Below, piece after piece: positions 12,038-23,069 of a stretch of DNA of 64,000 nucleotides; the stretch's first letter is position 1; every line of letters starts with the position of its first letter. The DNA comes from Ulota crispa (Eukaryota > Streptophyta > Bryopsida > Orthotrichales > Orthotrichaceae): assembly GCA_963920765.1 (NCBI GenBank), contig OY987242.1:25940002-26004001 (forward strand), in the 5' to 3' direction. The notes under the pieces were generated by a model, which saw only the letters and a program-made list of their open reading frames with translations, made no database searches and was not told where the DNA came from. A program made the translations under genes and the position numbers.

Positions 12038-14522
12038 ATGGCGTACATGGACCATACGTTTTCCATTCGGGACGATGTCAGCGGCGGCACCTTCATCGTG
12101 CACAACGGCCCTCCCGTGAAGGAAATCGCGCTCGCCGTCACGCTCCTCGCTCTCGGCACGCTTGGCATCCTCTTCGGCGCTATCATGACTGTGTACAAGG
12201 TTGGCGGAGATTCAGGTCACGGTGAGTGCGACAATAGGCTTTTTATCTGCATGTGTCTATGTCTGGCGTCTGGTGTTTGTGTTTGTGTCTGTTTTAGGTT
12301 GTCGATGGTAAGGATTCGAGGAAAATTCTGATGCCGTGTAGGTACATTCTAGTTGTGCGTTACGAATTGTTGTTGTTGTTGTTGTTGTGATTCTTGTTGA
12401 ATTTGAGAGGCTGGATTATGTTTAGAAATGTTCGGTGGCGTGCATTTTGTAAAAGCTGAGATGCAATTAAGGTGGATCTTCTTGAGGTGTTGAAATAAGA
12501 AGCGCTGAGACTGAGCGGGCGAAAAGAATAAGTAGTTCACGGTGAGTGAGATGATGCGCTCTGTGTCTGTGGTCGGTTTTAGGTTGTCGATGGTAAGGAT
12601 TCGAGGGAAAATTCTGATGCCGTGTAGGTACATTCTAGTTGTGCGTTGCGAATTGTTGTTGTTGTTGTTGTTGCGGTCCTTGTTGAATTTGAGAGGCTGG
12701 ACCATGTTTAGAAATGTCCGGTGATGTGCATTCTGTATAAGCTGAGATGCAATTAAGGTGGATCTTCTGGAGGTGTTGAAATAAGAAGCGCTGAGACTGA
12801 GCAGGCGAAAAGAATAAGTAGTTCACGGTGAGTGCGATGATGTGCTCTGTCTGTCTGTTTTTTAGGTTATCGACGACGGTAAGGATTCGAGGGAAAATTC
12901 TGATGCCGTGTAGGTAGATTCTAGTGGTGCGTTGCGCATTGTTGTTGTTGTGATTTTTGTTGAATTTGAGAGGCTGGATCGTGTTTAGAATTGTTTGGTG
13001 ATGTGCATTTTGTACAAGCTGAGATGCAATTAAGGTGGATCTTCTTGAGGTGTTGAAATAAGCAGCGGTGAGATTGAGCGGATGAAATGAATAAGTAGTT
13101 TTTTGTGTGAAGGGAGTAAGAATATGAATCCTAATCAAAGCCGGTTCATAAGTTTTGGAACTATATTGAATTAGGCGTGATTTGTTTTTAAGATCATTAT
13201 AGTGCTTTTCCTAAAACTCTTTCAAGCATTTCTAATTCCTTAATGGCTACGAGTGAGCGTCACAGAAATCAATTAACATTGAGAGGCCTGTGATATGTGT
13301 TTTTTCTTATGTTTAGTAACATTGAGAAAGGTTGGTTGCATGTCCTACAATCTTTTAGTTTTTAAAATTTAAGGTTGTCGAAAAGGCCTCTGTAAGGTGT
13401 TAAATGTATGCTTCATGGTTTGGAGCGGACGGATTTAAGGTCTCAGGGTTTGGAGCGGACGGATTCAAAGTTTTAGGGTTTAGTCCTTCTGCATATGTTC
13501 TGCAAAAGCTAGTTTGTTCTGTAGAGGACCCGGAGAAGGGACTTAGGGAATATTAGGGTTTCTTACTCCAGATCTAATGCTTTTGAAGACCCGCACGAAA
13601 TCACAACCTTAATAAAGTAGATGGTGTAAAGAGCTTGACCGACTCCCAGGATGTTCAAGCTGCTCCGTCTAGGGTTTGATGATATTTTTCAAGATAAGGT
13701 AGACATACCATTCCCAAACGTTTAAGGGTTTAGCGTACCGGAAGGTCTAGGAAAATTCAGGAAATCCAGGAAAAAATCCGGAGGGTTAGTCTTTCAACAA
13801 GGTTTTGTGGAACGTCATTTTTGTGGTAAACAGTATTGTAGAATGTTTTATACTAAAGGGCAAGGTCACAGTTCAGAGGGTCTCTAAAAGCAACTCTAGA
13901 CTAACCTTGAAACTGCTTGGATGTGTTCCTATAATGGCACTTGACAGTCCCAATCCCAACCCTCCCAAACCAATTTAGCAACTAACATGTAGCAGGATTT
14001 GGATGTGCAAGTAGCTTTCATTGCTCCATTTTGGTTTCAGTAGTGTATGGTGAAACCCTCAAATCTAGGGTGCGGAATTGGGAACTGCTCAGGAATAGGT
14101 GTGTCTACTTTAAGAATCTTTTTAGGAATAGATCCCATTGACCTTTGGTTTTATAAACAGCCTATTTGGATAGGACTCAGTTAGACTTTTATATTGTATA
14201 GAACGCTAGGTCTGCACGTCGGGATCCTTTGTACTACCCCTGTCCCTCTCCAAGCTGCTGTTTTTTTGTTTTTTTTGTTTCTGTTCGTATCTTTTGTTTT
14301 GTTGTTTTCTTCCTTTGGTTTCATCATTGTGAATTGTACTTTTTAACTAAATTTTACATGTCAGTATGTTGATACTTCGCTTTACTATGGACCTTGACAG
14401 GCATCGCCTTTACCGTCCTTGGAGTGATTTTGTTCCTGCCCGGGTTCTACTATTCCAGAATCGCATACTACGCCTACAAAGGTTATAAAGGATTTTCCTT
14501 TTCTAACATTCCGGCTGTCTGA
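12038..14522 (+). CDS. TMEM230: TMEM230 family small membrane protein, 2 exons, 101 aa
   Basis: Exon 1 is 12038-12221 and exon 2 is 14401-14522. The intron is GT-AG with phase 1 on both sides, and the CDS totals 306 nt. The protein has two hydrophobic helices (about residues 30-53 and 63-79). Its C-terminal signature, residues 74-93 ([20 protein letters not shown]), is diagnostic of the TMEM230/DUF872 family, and the IALAV start of helix 1 also fits. The family is known from endosomal, Golgi and secretory vesicle membranes; the plant role is poorly defined. The start ATG is in good context (GCCATGG) after a pyrimidine-rich stretch at about 11770-12030, likely 5'UTR. Length matches plant homologues of about 100 aa. 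The 2.18-kb intron opens with a tandem repeat that copies the 5' splice site. The gene converges on the RlmH-type gene. Confidence 0.95.
12218..13110 (+). repeat. Three tandem ~290-bp units in TMEM230 intron 1, each starting with a copy of the 5' splice site
   Basis: Units begin at about 12218, 12537 and 12823, each with CACGGTGAGTG, the exact exon 1/intron junction. Each unit then has TTTTAGGTT, GGTAAGGATTCGAGG, a (GTT)n tract and a conserved tail ending near AATAAGTAGTT. The units are highly similar but differ in (GTT)n length and small indels, so they are recent duplications. Every unit carries donor-like and acceptor-like signals. Confidence 0.9.
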
Positions 14523-15294
14523 AGATCAGGCATATCTCATGGACTGCCTGTAACTCAAGCATCACATAGCTCAACTGCATCAAACGGTGTGTATAAATGA
14601 ACGAGGTCTTCGACACAAACGTCTTGGATTAACTTTAAATGATTTTTGGAATGCATGGAAACGTCAAGCGCCAGGGCTCATATCATTACTGCAACATTCT
14701 TAGGGTTTGAGGAAATCAGGCAGATACTGAGTTCTCAAGCTCGTTGTTCATCTCCTTTGCATTCGCTTGTACAGATTCTATTCATGTAGAACAAAGTTAT
14801 TGGAGAGTGTTTTTTTTTTGTTAGTATATCTTTCGTTGTGATGACTGTTGCTTGTGTCGTTACAATTCCATTGAGTATGTTGGGAGCGTGTTGAAACGTG
14901 ATTCTCCATCGCTGTTCTGCACTTTCTTGTGAGATTCTGCTTTTATAGGTGTTCTGTGGGTGAAGATGTTGCTTCTACTCCAGTGTGCGTCCCATGCTGC
15001 ATCCAAGTTCTGGTTTACTGTGGGCACTTGAACAAACCTGAAGCTTAGAGGCGGTTTACAATATGTCCGAAGTTCCACCGAATTCTCATTGTGAGGTTGA
15101 AAATTGGTCTTTACTTCTCCTTGAAGCAGCAGTTTTTTAAAAAGCTGGCTTCAAAAAAGTGGAGCTTCCTACAGTTACTGTATACAAAAAGAACTAATAA
15201 ATGAAAAGCAACCCCTTTGCCTACCTGAGTTGCTAAAGTCAAGCTGTTATATGTTGTAAATTTAGGCAATCCTTCAACCACCCTCTAAGGCTAA

Positions 15295-15448
15295 GGGCGT
15301 CCTTCTATGTGAGGTTGGTGGCTGGTAAAGGTCACTCTATATAGTTCATCAATAATTAGTGAAGTAGGAGTTGTTGTTTTTCTAAAATCTCATTTGACCA
15401 ATTATTGGTGAGCTTCACTAGTCACCAATCTCACATGGAAGGATGCCC
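15295..15448. mobile_element. Tourist-like (PIF/Harbinger) MITE
   Basis: A 154-bp element with inverted ends GGGCGTCCTTCTATGTGAG and CTCACATGGAAGGATGCCC, flanked on both sides by TAA (15292-15294, 15449-15451), the standard PIF/Harbinger target duplication. It lies in the 3' space between TMEM230 and RlmH. Confidence 0.88.
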
Positions 15449-15455
15449 TAACAAG

Positions 15456-15794
15456 TGGTTCACACTATGTTTACAAGTCCCATCGCAATACTAGATTCTA
15501 GCTTTTGTTTAGTTATTAAGGGCAAAAAAAGTATTAAAGAAGGCCATGAGTATTTTATGCAAAAATATTGGTGGAACTTGGGTTAAAAGTCAAATCTAGC
15601 AAAATGGTCAACCCACACATTGAGTGAAGTTCCACCTTCTTTGGTACCAAAACTTCCAAAAAGTACTCCTATGTAAACAACTATGATGTGGGACCTTGGA
15701 ACTTAGTGTGAAATACCAAGTCCCAACTTTTGACTTTACACCAATTAGATTCTTAGAATTGAATGGGACTTAATAGGACATAGTGTGAACCCCC
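15456..15794. mobile_element. Inverted-repeat MITE next to the Tourist-like element
   Basis: Ends GGTTCACACTATGTTTACAA and TAATAGGACATAGTGTGAACC face each other; inner arms include AAGTCCCAT and ATGGGACTT. About 339 bp, superfamily not clear. Confidence 0.7.
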
Positions 15795-17111
15795 TAAATG
15801 TACATGAATTTTTGTACTCAATCACACGTTTTGCTAGAATTTCCTTTCACATTCAAAATCAGATGAGATCCACTACATGGTGCCTGGTAGATACAATGAA
15901 GGTGATTGGGTCCAAATGGAATAAACTTGTACTATGACGGGGAATGTAGCGGGTTGGACAGAGGATGCTTGCACTTCTTCACTAATTTGCTGGGCTTCCT
16001 TGGACGTACAAGCACTGCATATATTGAACTCCCGTCGCAATTCAAAAGCTACCCGCTCTTCAAACCTTTGGCTACAAAAGATCTGGCGCCATCACTTGCT
16101 GTGGATTTGTCAATTGCGGCAATCACTTTGCTTTCCATTCAAAATGTTTGGTATGGAATATGATGATTTGTGCCCTTGCAAATTTAATCTATACTCTTGC
16201 AAGCTTGATTTATGTTCTTGCAAGGTTGATTTGTCCTAGTGTTTTAGACAAACTAGAGCTCAATTGCGAAGAATAAGGTAGGAGCAACCCCTCATTGTTA
16301 GTGCCCCATTCATGGTATCTATTTGTGTCAATGATGTCAATGATTGACAATTAAAAAAAATAGTTTATGGATGAAAAAGTGATGGTTATGGGTGACCAAG
16401 TGATGGTTTTGGGTGACAAAGTGATGATTTTGGGTGACAAAGTGATGGTTTAGGGTGAGTGGCATGATGGTTTTGAGTGCCCCATCTCACTATTTAAGAA
16501 CTCCTCAAGTTAGTATTATGAACGCGCGAGCACATTAAACTATTAAAGACATCTCCTACACACAACTATGCATTCCAGTGATTTAGGACTTTGAAAAATA
16601 TTTGTGAACAAATGCTTGCAATTGGAACTTTCAAATTGATGCCGATATTTTTAATTTCCTCTTCCTTACTTAACACTATTTTTTTCAAAGTCGATCAACT
16701 GATTTTCCTACCCCCAAAATCCCTGTCAAGTTCCACGTCAGCTTTCAGGGTTTCAAATGTTCTCAGAATTGCACACTTTGTGCTATACCGAAGGTAGTTA
16801 TCCTCTCAGTCTGGGAACCTTTCTAACAGCTCATTAGGTGATCAATTCATATTTCAGACTTCTAGCCAGGAAAGGCAGCTTTACTCTCCTAAACTCGTCA
16901 CATCATGACATAGAAAATGTCATATAATCAAAAAATTTAACCTTATACTATATCTTCCAATACTGATGAGAAACTTTGCTGGACAAGTATCTGTCAAGCA
17001 ACTCCAGGGTTATGAGATGCTATGCCGAGGTGGTTGTGCTCCTTTGCGTGCCAAGGACTCTATTGTTCTAGAACACAAGAGAAGCCGTTGACTACGGAGA
17101 ATGTGCAAGCA
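15795..17111. other. Intergenic region downstream of RlmH
   Basis: 15900-16240 has two overlapping plus-strand frames with no domain that I recognise; the rest is a dispersed repeat (16272-16680) and AT-rich DNA. Confidence 0.45.
16272..16680 (+). repeat. Dispersed repeat with a 21-bp internal minisatellite (copy 1)
   Basis: Starts GGTAGGAGCAACCC, carries about four units of GGGTGACAAAGTGATGGTTTT (16370-16460), then CATCTCCTACACACAAC and TTTGTGAACAAATGCTTGCA. The copy at 63690 matches in the same order. Confidence 0.75.
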
Positions 17112-20100
17112 TCAATGGTGGTATTTTTCACCACGAAGTATTGTCCATGCCCTGCATTAGCACCATCCCCACCGAACATTTAAGTGGAAACCTCAAGATA
17201 ACGGACCAAGGTATGAAATTCCTGCCACTTTTTTTTTTTATACAGCTTAAAGCATCGACAAAAGGTAGATGACACTAATATTGTTAGGGACCTGGTCCTG
17301 CCTCCTCTATTGACCTTTACTCCCAACAGCAAATTACCTTTTCCAATACTCTTAAATAGCAAGTGATGTAAGCACGACTTGGTTAAATGTATTTTGTCCA
17401 CTAAATTCTGAAATGAGGTTATCAAATGTTACAGTGGTCTACAATCTCCCAGTTTGAAACTGCATAAGGAATCCATAACATTAGTAAGCTATAGGAGCAA
17501 GGTGTCTTTCAGGATTCATGTAGAAAATGGGATATTTATTCACGAACATGGAGAAAGACTATTGAACTCATGTCAAACATTCTTTTGTTGTAAATTCTGA
17601 GTTACACTCACCAGTTTACTTGCTCAAGTTAAAACATTTGTGAACAACCAAGTATTCTACCTTAACCCCTACATGCCCAAGGCATCAGATTTTGGTGTGC
17701 AGAACACCAAAATTTGGTGCCTTGGGCATTTAGGGGTTAATCTCTTCATTCAAGGGAGGCTTTTGCTTTGTTGAATAATGTTTGTTAGGCATCAACAACT
17801 TGATCTCTACAAAATTTGGCATTTGTACCCAAAGTGATCTCGTTACAGCTCTATAGCAATCTTCCAGAACTTATTCTGTACAAATTGCTTAGAATGCTTA
17901 AATTGAGGCAACTTAGTAATCTTCTCAAGATTGTTTCTGATGTGGGAGACGCAGGTTCTGTATGGAATTCAAACCTGTAAATCTGTTCGAGGAGGACAAG
18001 AAATGCCACTTGATGATTCAACACCATGGTAGACAGCTTCACGCTCACATTTGCACGATCACGAACTTGAGGTCCATGCCCAAACGGCCCTCCAACGCAA
18101 AACACAACCGCACTAGCTCCCTGCAACAACAAAAAGCCATGAAAAAGGAGGCACCAATATGAAAGTCATGAAGTAGCAGAGGCATAAACATTCTGTAAAG
18201 AAGACCATGTGACACTTCGGAATTGGCAAGTAAGTCCATGCTTAATAGAAATATATAATTTAAAAAAAGGGAAACTTTGATAGATATCCTTATATTCAGT
18301 AATAATTTGATGGATGCCCTTGATTTTGTGGAAATTGTGGGATACCCTTGTAGGAGATTCTGGAGAGGGGACAATTACCAATGCTCCTATTTGCCACAAA
18401 ACAAGTTGCATGCGTGCAAGTGGTGCAATTGCAAGAGTTGCACAAGTTGCACTATTGTGTGGAAAAAACACAACTTTGACGCAGTGAGGCACATGTATCA
18501 ATGGCGATTGCTGCCAAGAAAAAAAAAAACACAATAACACTATGCCCAAAGATGTGATTGCCAAAACCGCAAGCATGTCATTTCCTAAGCTCTTTGCAAC
18601 CCCTATATTCTCAAGGGTTTTCAAAAAATCAAGGGTATCCATCAAAATATTGCAAAATACAGGGATATCCATCTAATTTTCCGTAGGGATTTCCAAAGAG
18701 ACTGATATTAGAATACATAAGCTTACACACGATTGCATACGAGTGGCTGTAGAATCAAGTACTTTGTAGGGGAATTTACTATAAAAAAGGGTGCAGTGCT
18801 TCAATGGCTAAAAAATGTTATGGAAACTAAACACAGTCCCAAGAGCAGAAAACAGTTTAGAAGAAAACTGCATAAAAGAAAGTGATAGACAAGCCCACCC
18901 ACAGTATCTCCTGCGTCGGCAATCAGATCGGCAAACTTCTCAGATGTCAGTTCTTTGCCACGCTCGTCTAATAGAACTACCTGCCAGGTACAACAAACAT
19001 TTAGAAATACTATTATTGATCGCAAAAATTATACATTCAAACCAAAACACTCGAAACTGATTCAATTTGCACATTGGCTTCCCATAGTGCATAACGTTGT
19101 AGAGAATCCTCGTTAACCCTTTGAATAAAGATGAGAAAGAATTTTTGACATTAAATCTGGAAAGTTGAAGCTCAATTTGAACAAGTGCGACCTCCTCAAG
19201 TCAATGAGCCACTATGTTCACAAGTACTAGCATGTTTGATTTTTGCTTGCAAAGCCAAAGTCATAGCTCTGATTTCATTGAGTTAATTACTGTGCTTTCA
19301 AGAGCTTGACAGTTGTGACTACTGTTTTCAAAAGTGAGGTTTAGGGTTTAAGGTTTCAGGGTGAGACCTCCCCAAATCAATGAGCCACTGTGCTCACAAG
19401 TGCCAGCATATGAAAGCTTTTAATTTTTGCTTGCAAAGCTAAAGTCATAGCTCTGATTTCATATCGTTAATTACTGTGCTTTCAAGATCTTCTCAGTTGT
19501 GACTACCGTTTTCAAAAGTTTGAGGTTTTAGGGTTTAGGGTGTAAGGTTTGTACCCAATCCTTGGTAGAGATGGAGCGCATTACACGTTCTCCCTCGCTA
19601 GACACCTGAGTACTGACATCACTGCCATACCATCACATCATCTTGAGCACAACAATGAGCAAAATCATTGCCATCTACACATACAAAAATTTCACCACTC
19701 TAGAACTACACTTCAGTTTAGGGTTTAGGGGTTATGAGTTGGAAAAGCATGCATGCCTGGAGTTTTTAGGGTTAGGCCGCAGCTGCACTTCCTCAAACGC
19801 ACAGTACCGTTGGATCTTCTTCACATACTCCAGAGCCACACTCTCCATAGCCATCCCCCTGTCTTTGCCCACTGTCACCAACTTCAACGGCAAAGCTCTC
19901 TGCATTCCAACAACAGAAAGTGCTTGTGTCAAGAGGCAGTGATCCCACATATGATTTTCACTTTTAGCTCAAGTGGCTAAAAACACTGCTAAAAAGTTAA
20001 AAGATTCAAATTTTACACTGTAAAGTTCACAAGTTTTTTAGCTGCATCAAATTTTTGGTAGCAATCCTGCGAAATTTAGCTACTTTAATGATCACGGGTC

Positions 20101-20537
20101 AAGACGGCTTTTCCAAGAACAGGGGCGATTTTCCCAATGCAATTTCAAATTTCTAAGAGATTCCTCCAATCTCTAATACAAGACCCCAGGGCTCCGGGAC
20201 GCCAGAAATCTGTGACAAACCCTAATTTTTCAAAATACACAGGTCAGGAGATGCTACTTACAGTAGCACGAGGTAATCGAGTTTGTTGGGTTTGCTGTAC
20301 ATGGTCTCTCTTTGCTGTTTCAGCTCAAAAACGTAAAGAAAATGTGTTTGAGCAATGAGGAATTACAGAAAAAATTCTGATAAAATCTTGTAGTGGAAAC
20401 AAGGAGATTCAAACGAAATGAGACCAAAGGCGAGAACTATTGGACGTGGAATAGCGAGAAACGTGATAAGCAAACGTCGAACACGTACCTGCAAACACAA
20501 GTATTCGCTGGGGACGCTGCTGGACAATCAAATCCAT
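17112..20537 (-). CDS. rlmH: RlmH-type 23S rRNA pseudouridine N3-methyltransferase (organelle, SPOUT), 7 exons, 188 aa
   Basis: Exons on the minus strand: 20537-20489, 20314-20262, 19899-19757, 19612-19555, 18980-18903, 18120-17975 and 17151-17112. They total 567 nt with consistent phases. Residues about 35-188 match the RlmH/YbeA family: a PLKLVTVGK strand near 36, VVLLDERGKELTSEKFA at 102-118, the SAM-binding knot with GGPFGHG at 137-143, LSTMVLNHQVA, and the typical C-terminus AWTILRGEKYHH. Bacterial RlmH is about 155 aa and methylates pseudouridine 1915 in helix 69 of 23S rRNA. The extra ~34 N-terminal residues are Gln/Arg-rich and probably an organelle transit peptide (inference). The intron after exon 3 appears to be GC-AG (AG/GCATGC); all others are GT-AG. 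Exon 1 is the least certain. Introns hold a MITE, a hairpin repeat and a tandem duplication. Confidence 0.9.
17662..17740. repeat. 79-bp hairpin repeat in RlmH intron 6
   Basis: TTAACCCCTACATGCCCAAGG pairs with CCTTGGGCATTTAGGGGTTAA, with inner arms GATTTTGGTGT and ACACCAAAATT. Similar arms (TTGTTAACCTTAATATGCC, CCTTGGGCATTGAGAGGTTAA) occur at about 63514-63593. Confidence 0.85.
18269..18682. mobile_element. Foldback MITE, family C-like, in RlmH intron 5
   Basis: Inverted ends GGGAAACTTTGATAGATATC and GGGATATCCATCTAATTTTCC, with inner arms GATGGATGCCCTTGATTTT. Related to family C ends but with a different centre. It lies between the exons at 18903-18980 and 17975-18120. Confidence 0.75.
19188..19545 (+). 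repeat. Tandem ~178-bp duplication in RlmH intron 4
   Basis: Two copies of a unit with CAATGAGCCACT, GTGCTCACAAGTGCCAGCAT, AAAGTCATAGCTCTGATTTC and GACTACTGTTTTCAAAAG, each ending in a TTTAGGGTTT-type tract. It lies between the exons at 19555 and 18980. Confidence 0.88.
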
Positions 20538-20704
20538 GCTTGTGGGAATCTCGACACAGGTTTTGGTGTTTTTTCTTCTCCTCTAGATTTCGAAGGAACC
20601 AAGATCTTATGAAGACAAGTTAAGAAGTTCGGTACCAGCTGAAGAGATTGGGAGTCGGTATGGTCAATCTAGCACAGGTAGGAGACCTCACTTCCTGATG
20701 AATG

Positions 20705-20855
20705 GTAGAAACCCCCCATGACATCCCCATGCTCCCATGTCATCTCCATATCCCCATGACATCCCCATACCCCCCATGATATCCCCATGCCGTTCCATGG
20801 CATCCCCATGGCGTCCCCATGCCCCCCATGGCATCCCCATGCCCCTGATCCCAGC
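20705..20855. repeat. CATCCCCATG-type degenerate minisatellite
   Basis: About ten imperfect units around CATCCCCATG or CCCCCATG. It lies between the 5' end of the RlmH gene and the left inverted arm. Similar CCCCATG-rich DNA occurs at 32335-32510 and 33780-33840. Confidence 0.85.
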
Positions 20856-20945
20856 CCCATTTCCAACTCCAATCCCTCAAACGCAGTCCCAATCCGAAGA
20901 GGTTATAAAATCAATTGCTAAATAGAAGGACTACCACCACAAACA

Positions 20946-21258
20946 CAATGTAATCATATTCCATTGGGAATTGCTAAATCCACCACACTTTCTGCTAAAT
21001 ACACCACAGGTCCCACCGCATGCCCCACCTCACACCACAGGCCCCACGCCACATCACAGGCCCCACCCCAAATTTTGAGCTTCTTGTACAAAATCCTACA
21101 GTTCTCATTTTCATCTTGTTTTTAATCCATATGCCAAAAATAAAAATAAAAATAGTATTTTAATCGGTTGATTAGTCTCACTAGATTTTTTTACATTTCA
21201 CTTGACCAACTTTCAATTGTTTTTTGGTTCTCTTCATATATTTAAAAGTTCCTCAATG
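20946..21258 (+). repeat. Left inverted arm flanking the retroelement
   Basis: This is the inverse complement of 31062-31443. Shared blocks include CTAAATCCACCACA, GCTAAATACACCACA, a CCCCACC-rich tract, TTGACCAACTTTCAATTG and GTTCCTCAA. The arms resemble the two halves of a foldback DNA element with the retroelement lying between them. Confidence 0.8.
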
Positions 21259-21689
21259 TCACGTGATGTGGCATTGTGGCTATGCCACATTGGATATATG
21301 TTGTTAGTGAATGATTTTTGTTTTTAGTAGTTTTGGAGAAGATTAGGACCTTTGGCACCTCATTTCATTTGGCACCTCATTTGAGGCTACTTAGGGTTTA
21401 GGGTTAGTTAAGGCAGGTTACTTTCTTGACTTGGCATTCTTTGCCAAGTCAAGTCTTGTGAGGTGTTTTTGAGAGAGAGTACGTTTGCTATGTATTTTTG
21501 AGTTTTATACTATTTTTCACGTTTCTCCTTGCACTCTTGGATTCTCCCGTGAGCGGAGTGAGAGGTAACTTGACTGAGGCTTAGGTGCTTAGATTTCGTA
21601 TCTTATCACTTGGCAAAGAATCCCGTTTTTGTTTTAGTTCTTGAGTCTTTGTGGTTTATAAGAATTTGGGTGTTTAGTTTATGGTTCCA

Positions 21690-22150
21690 AATTTATAGTT
21701 GAGTGAGTACGGACGCTTTGGTTTTGTTGAGAGTCGTGACGTGATCCGTACGGGAGCTGCGAGCTTGATTTGAGACAGAGTACGGAGGCTTGCCTTAGAT
21801 TCGGGAGCCGCGACTCAGGCAAGCGACGTCGGAGCAGGCCGCGCGACGAGAAGATTAGGGTTCGGGGAAGCGGCGCGGGTCTGGGTGGTACCGGCTGTGG
21901 GCGGGGACCAGCTGAGGTGACCGGAGCTGGGCGGCGTTCCAAGCACAGGTTTCGGGAGCCACGGCTAACAAAAATTAGGGTTTCGGAGGCGTTGCTGTAC
22001 CGAGCGGTGACGGCAGCGACGCCGAGAGCTGCGAGCGGAGCCGGAGCCGCGACCTAGTAGCGAACTTCGGAGGACGAAAAATTAGGGTTTCGAGAGAACG
22101 GTCGAGCAAGCGGAGCAGCTGCCGAAGCCGGTCAGAGCTGCGAGAGAGGA
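21690..22150 (+). other. GC- and CpG-rich leader of the retroelement
   Basis: A block dense in CG dinucleotides (runs such as GAGCCGGAGCCGCGACC), with repeated ATTAGGGTTTCG, in an otherwise AT-rich window. It precedes the gag-like region and probably belongs to the element's 5' end. Frames open across it are by-products of base composition. Confidence 0.7.
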
Positions 22151-23069
22151 ACTGGGGTTTCATCCGGCTTCACATCCGGTTTTTTTCAACCTTTTTGTTT
22201 ATTCCCATCCGGAGCTTTGACTTTTAAGACCGAAGCAATCTCTGTGTGGAAATTATTCCTCATCATACACTTGGTAAAATCTGAGCTAAATCTATCCCTC
22301 TGAAATTTCAGAAATCCACCATTTGAGTTACATTTCTAAAATCCGAAATCCAAAGAAAAGAGACATTTCTGAAATCTACAGGAATCCTAGATATTGCAGG
22401 AATTGCCAATGTTTCTTTGTGCAATTTTTGAGCATTGATTGTGGGGGCATTTTGGACTCCAAATCTTACATTTTATATATCAAAATGAGATAGAAGAAGC
22501 CAATGAACATTTTAGTATATTTTATTTTGGGTTTTGGTGAGATTTAGGTTATTCAATTGATAATTGAATTTCATACTTTTCCATACTTTCTTCTGATTCT
22601 TTTTTTTAATTTTCTTCTATTTTCATCTCTTCATCTTTATAGGTTTTTTTAGAGCAGTGAAGGCATTTAAATAAAGTTGGCATTAGCTTGCAGGTATTGC
22701 ACTTCACTTTCGCTACTTGCCAACAACCGCAGGTGAGTGTCGATTGCATTGATTTCATTTTTTTTCTACATATCTGTTGTTTGGAGAAGAGGATCCAAGA
22801 TTTGTGTTTTGGATTTTATTTTTGGTACCTTTCTTTGTTTGCAGACATTGTTCTATTTTGTGTTTGTGTTAGGGTAGGCGTATTGTGGAGGTGAGGCCGG
22901 ATTGATTATCAACAAGACCATTTTGTATGTGTTGGACTTGTGCTTACCGGATATCATTATCAAAAAATTACACAATTTGGTGGTGATTACGGATCAGATT
23001 GTCTTAAACCTTTAGATAGTTGCAGATTGCCTTGAACTTTTAGATAGTTGTAGGTATTCAGGTAGTTTG

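Noticed and set aside
15906-16239. Overlapping 85- and 101-aa plus-strand frames
   Set aside because: No family recognised; low complexity at the end (repeated CTTGCAAG units) and no splice partners.
21258-21760. A 5' LTR beginning near TGTCACGTGATGTGG
   Set aside because: No matching direct repeat was found downstream of the integrase and PHD part, so an LTR cannot be claimed.
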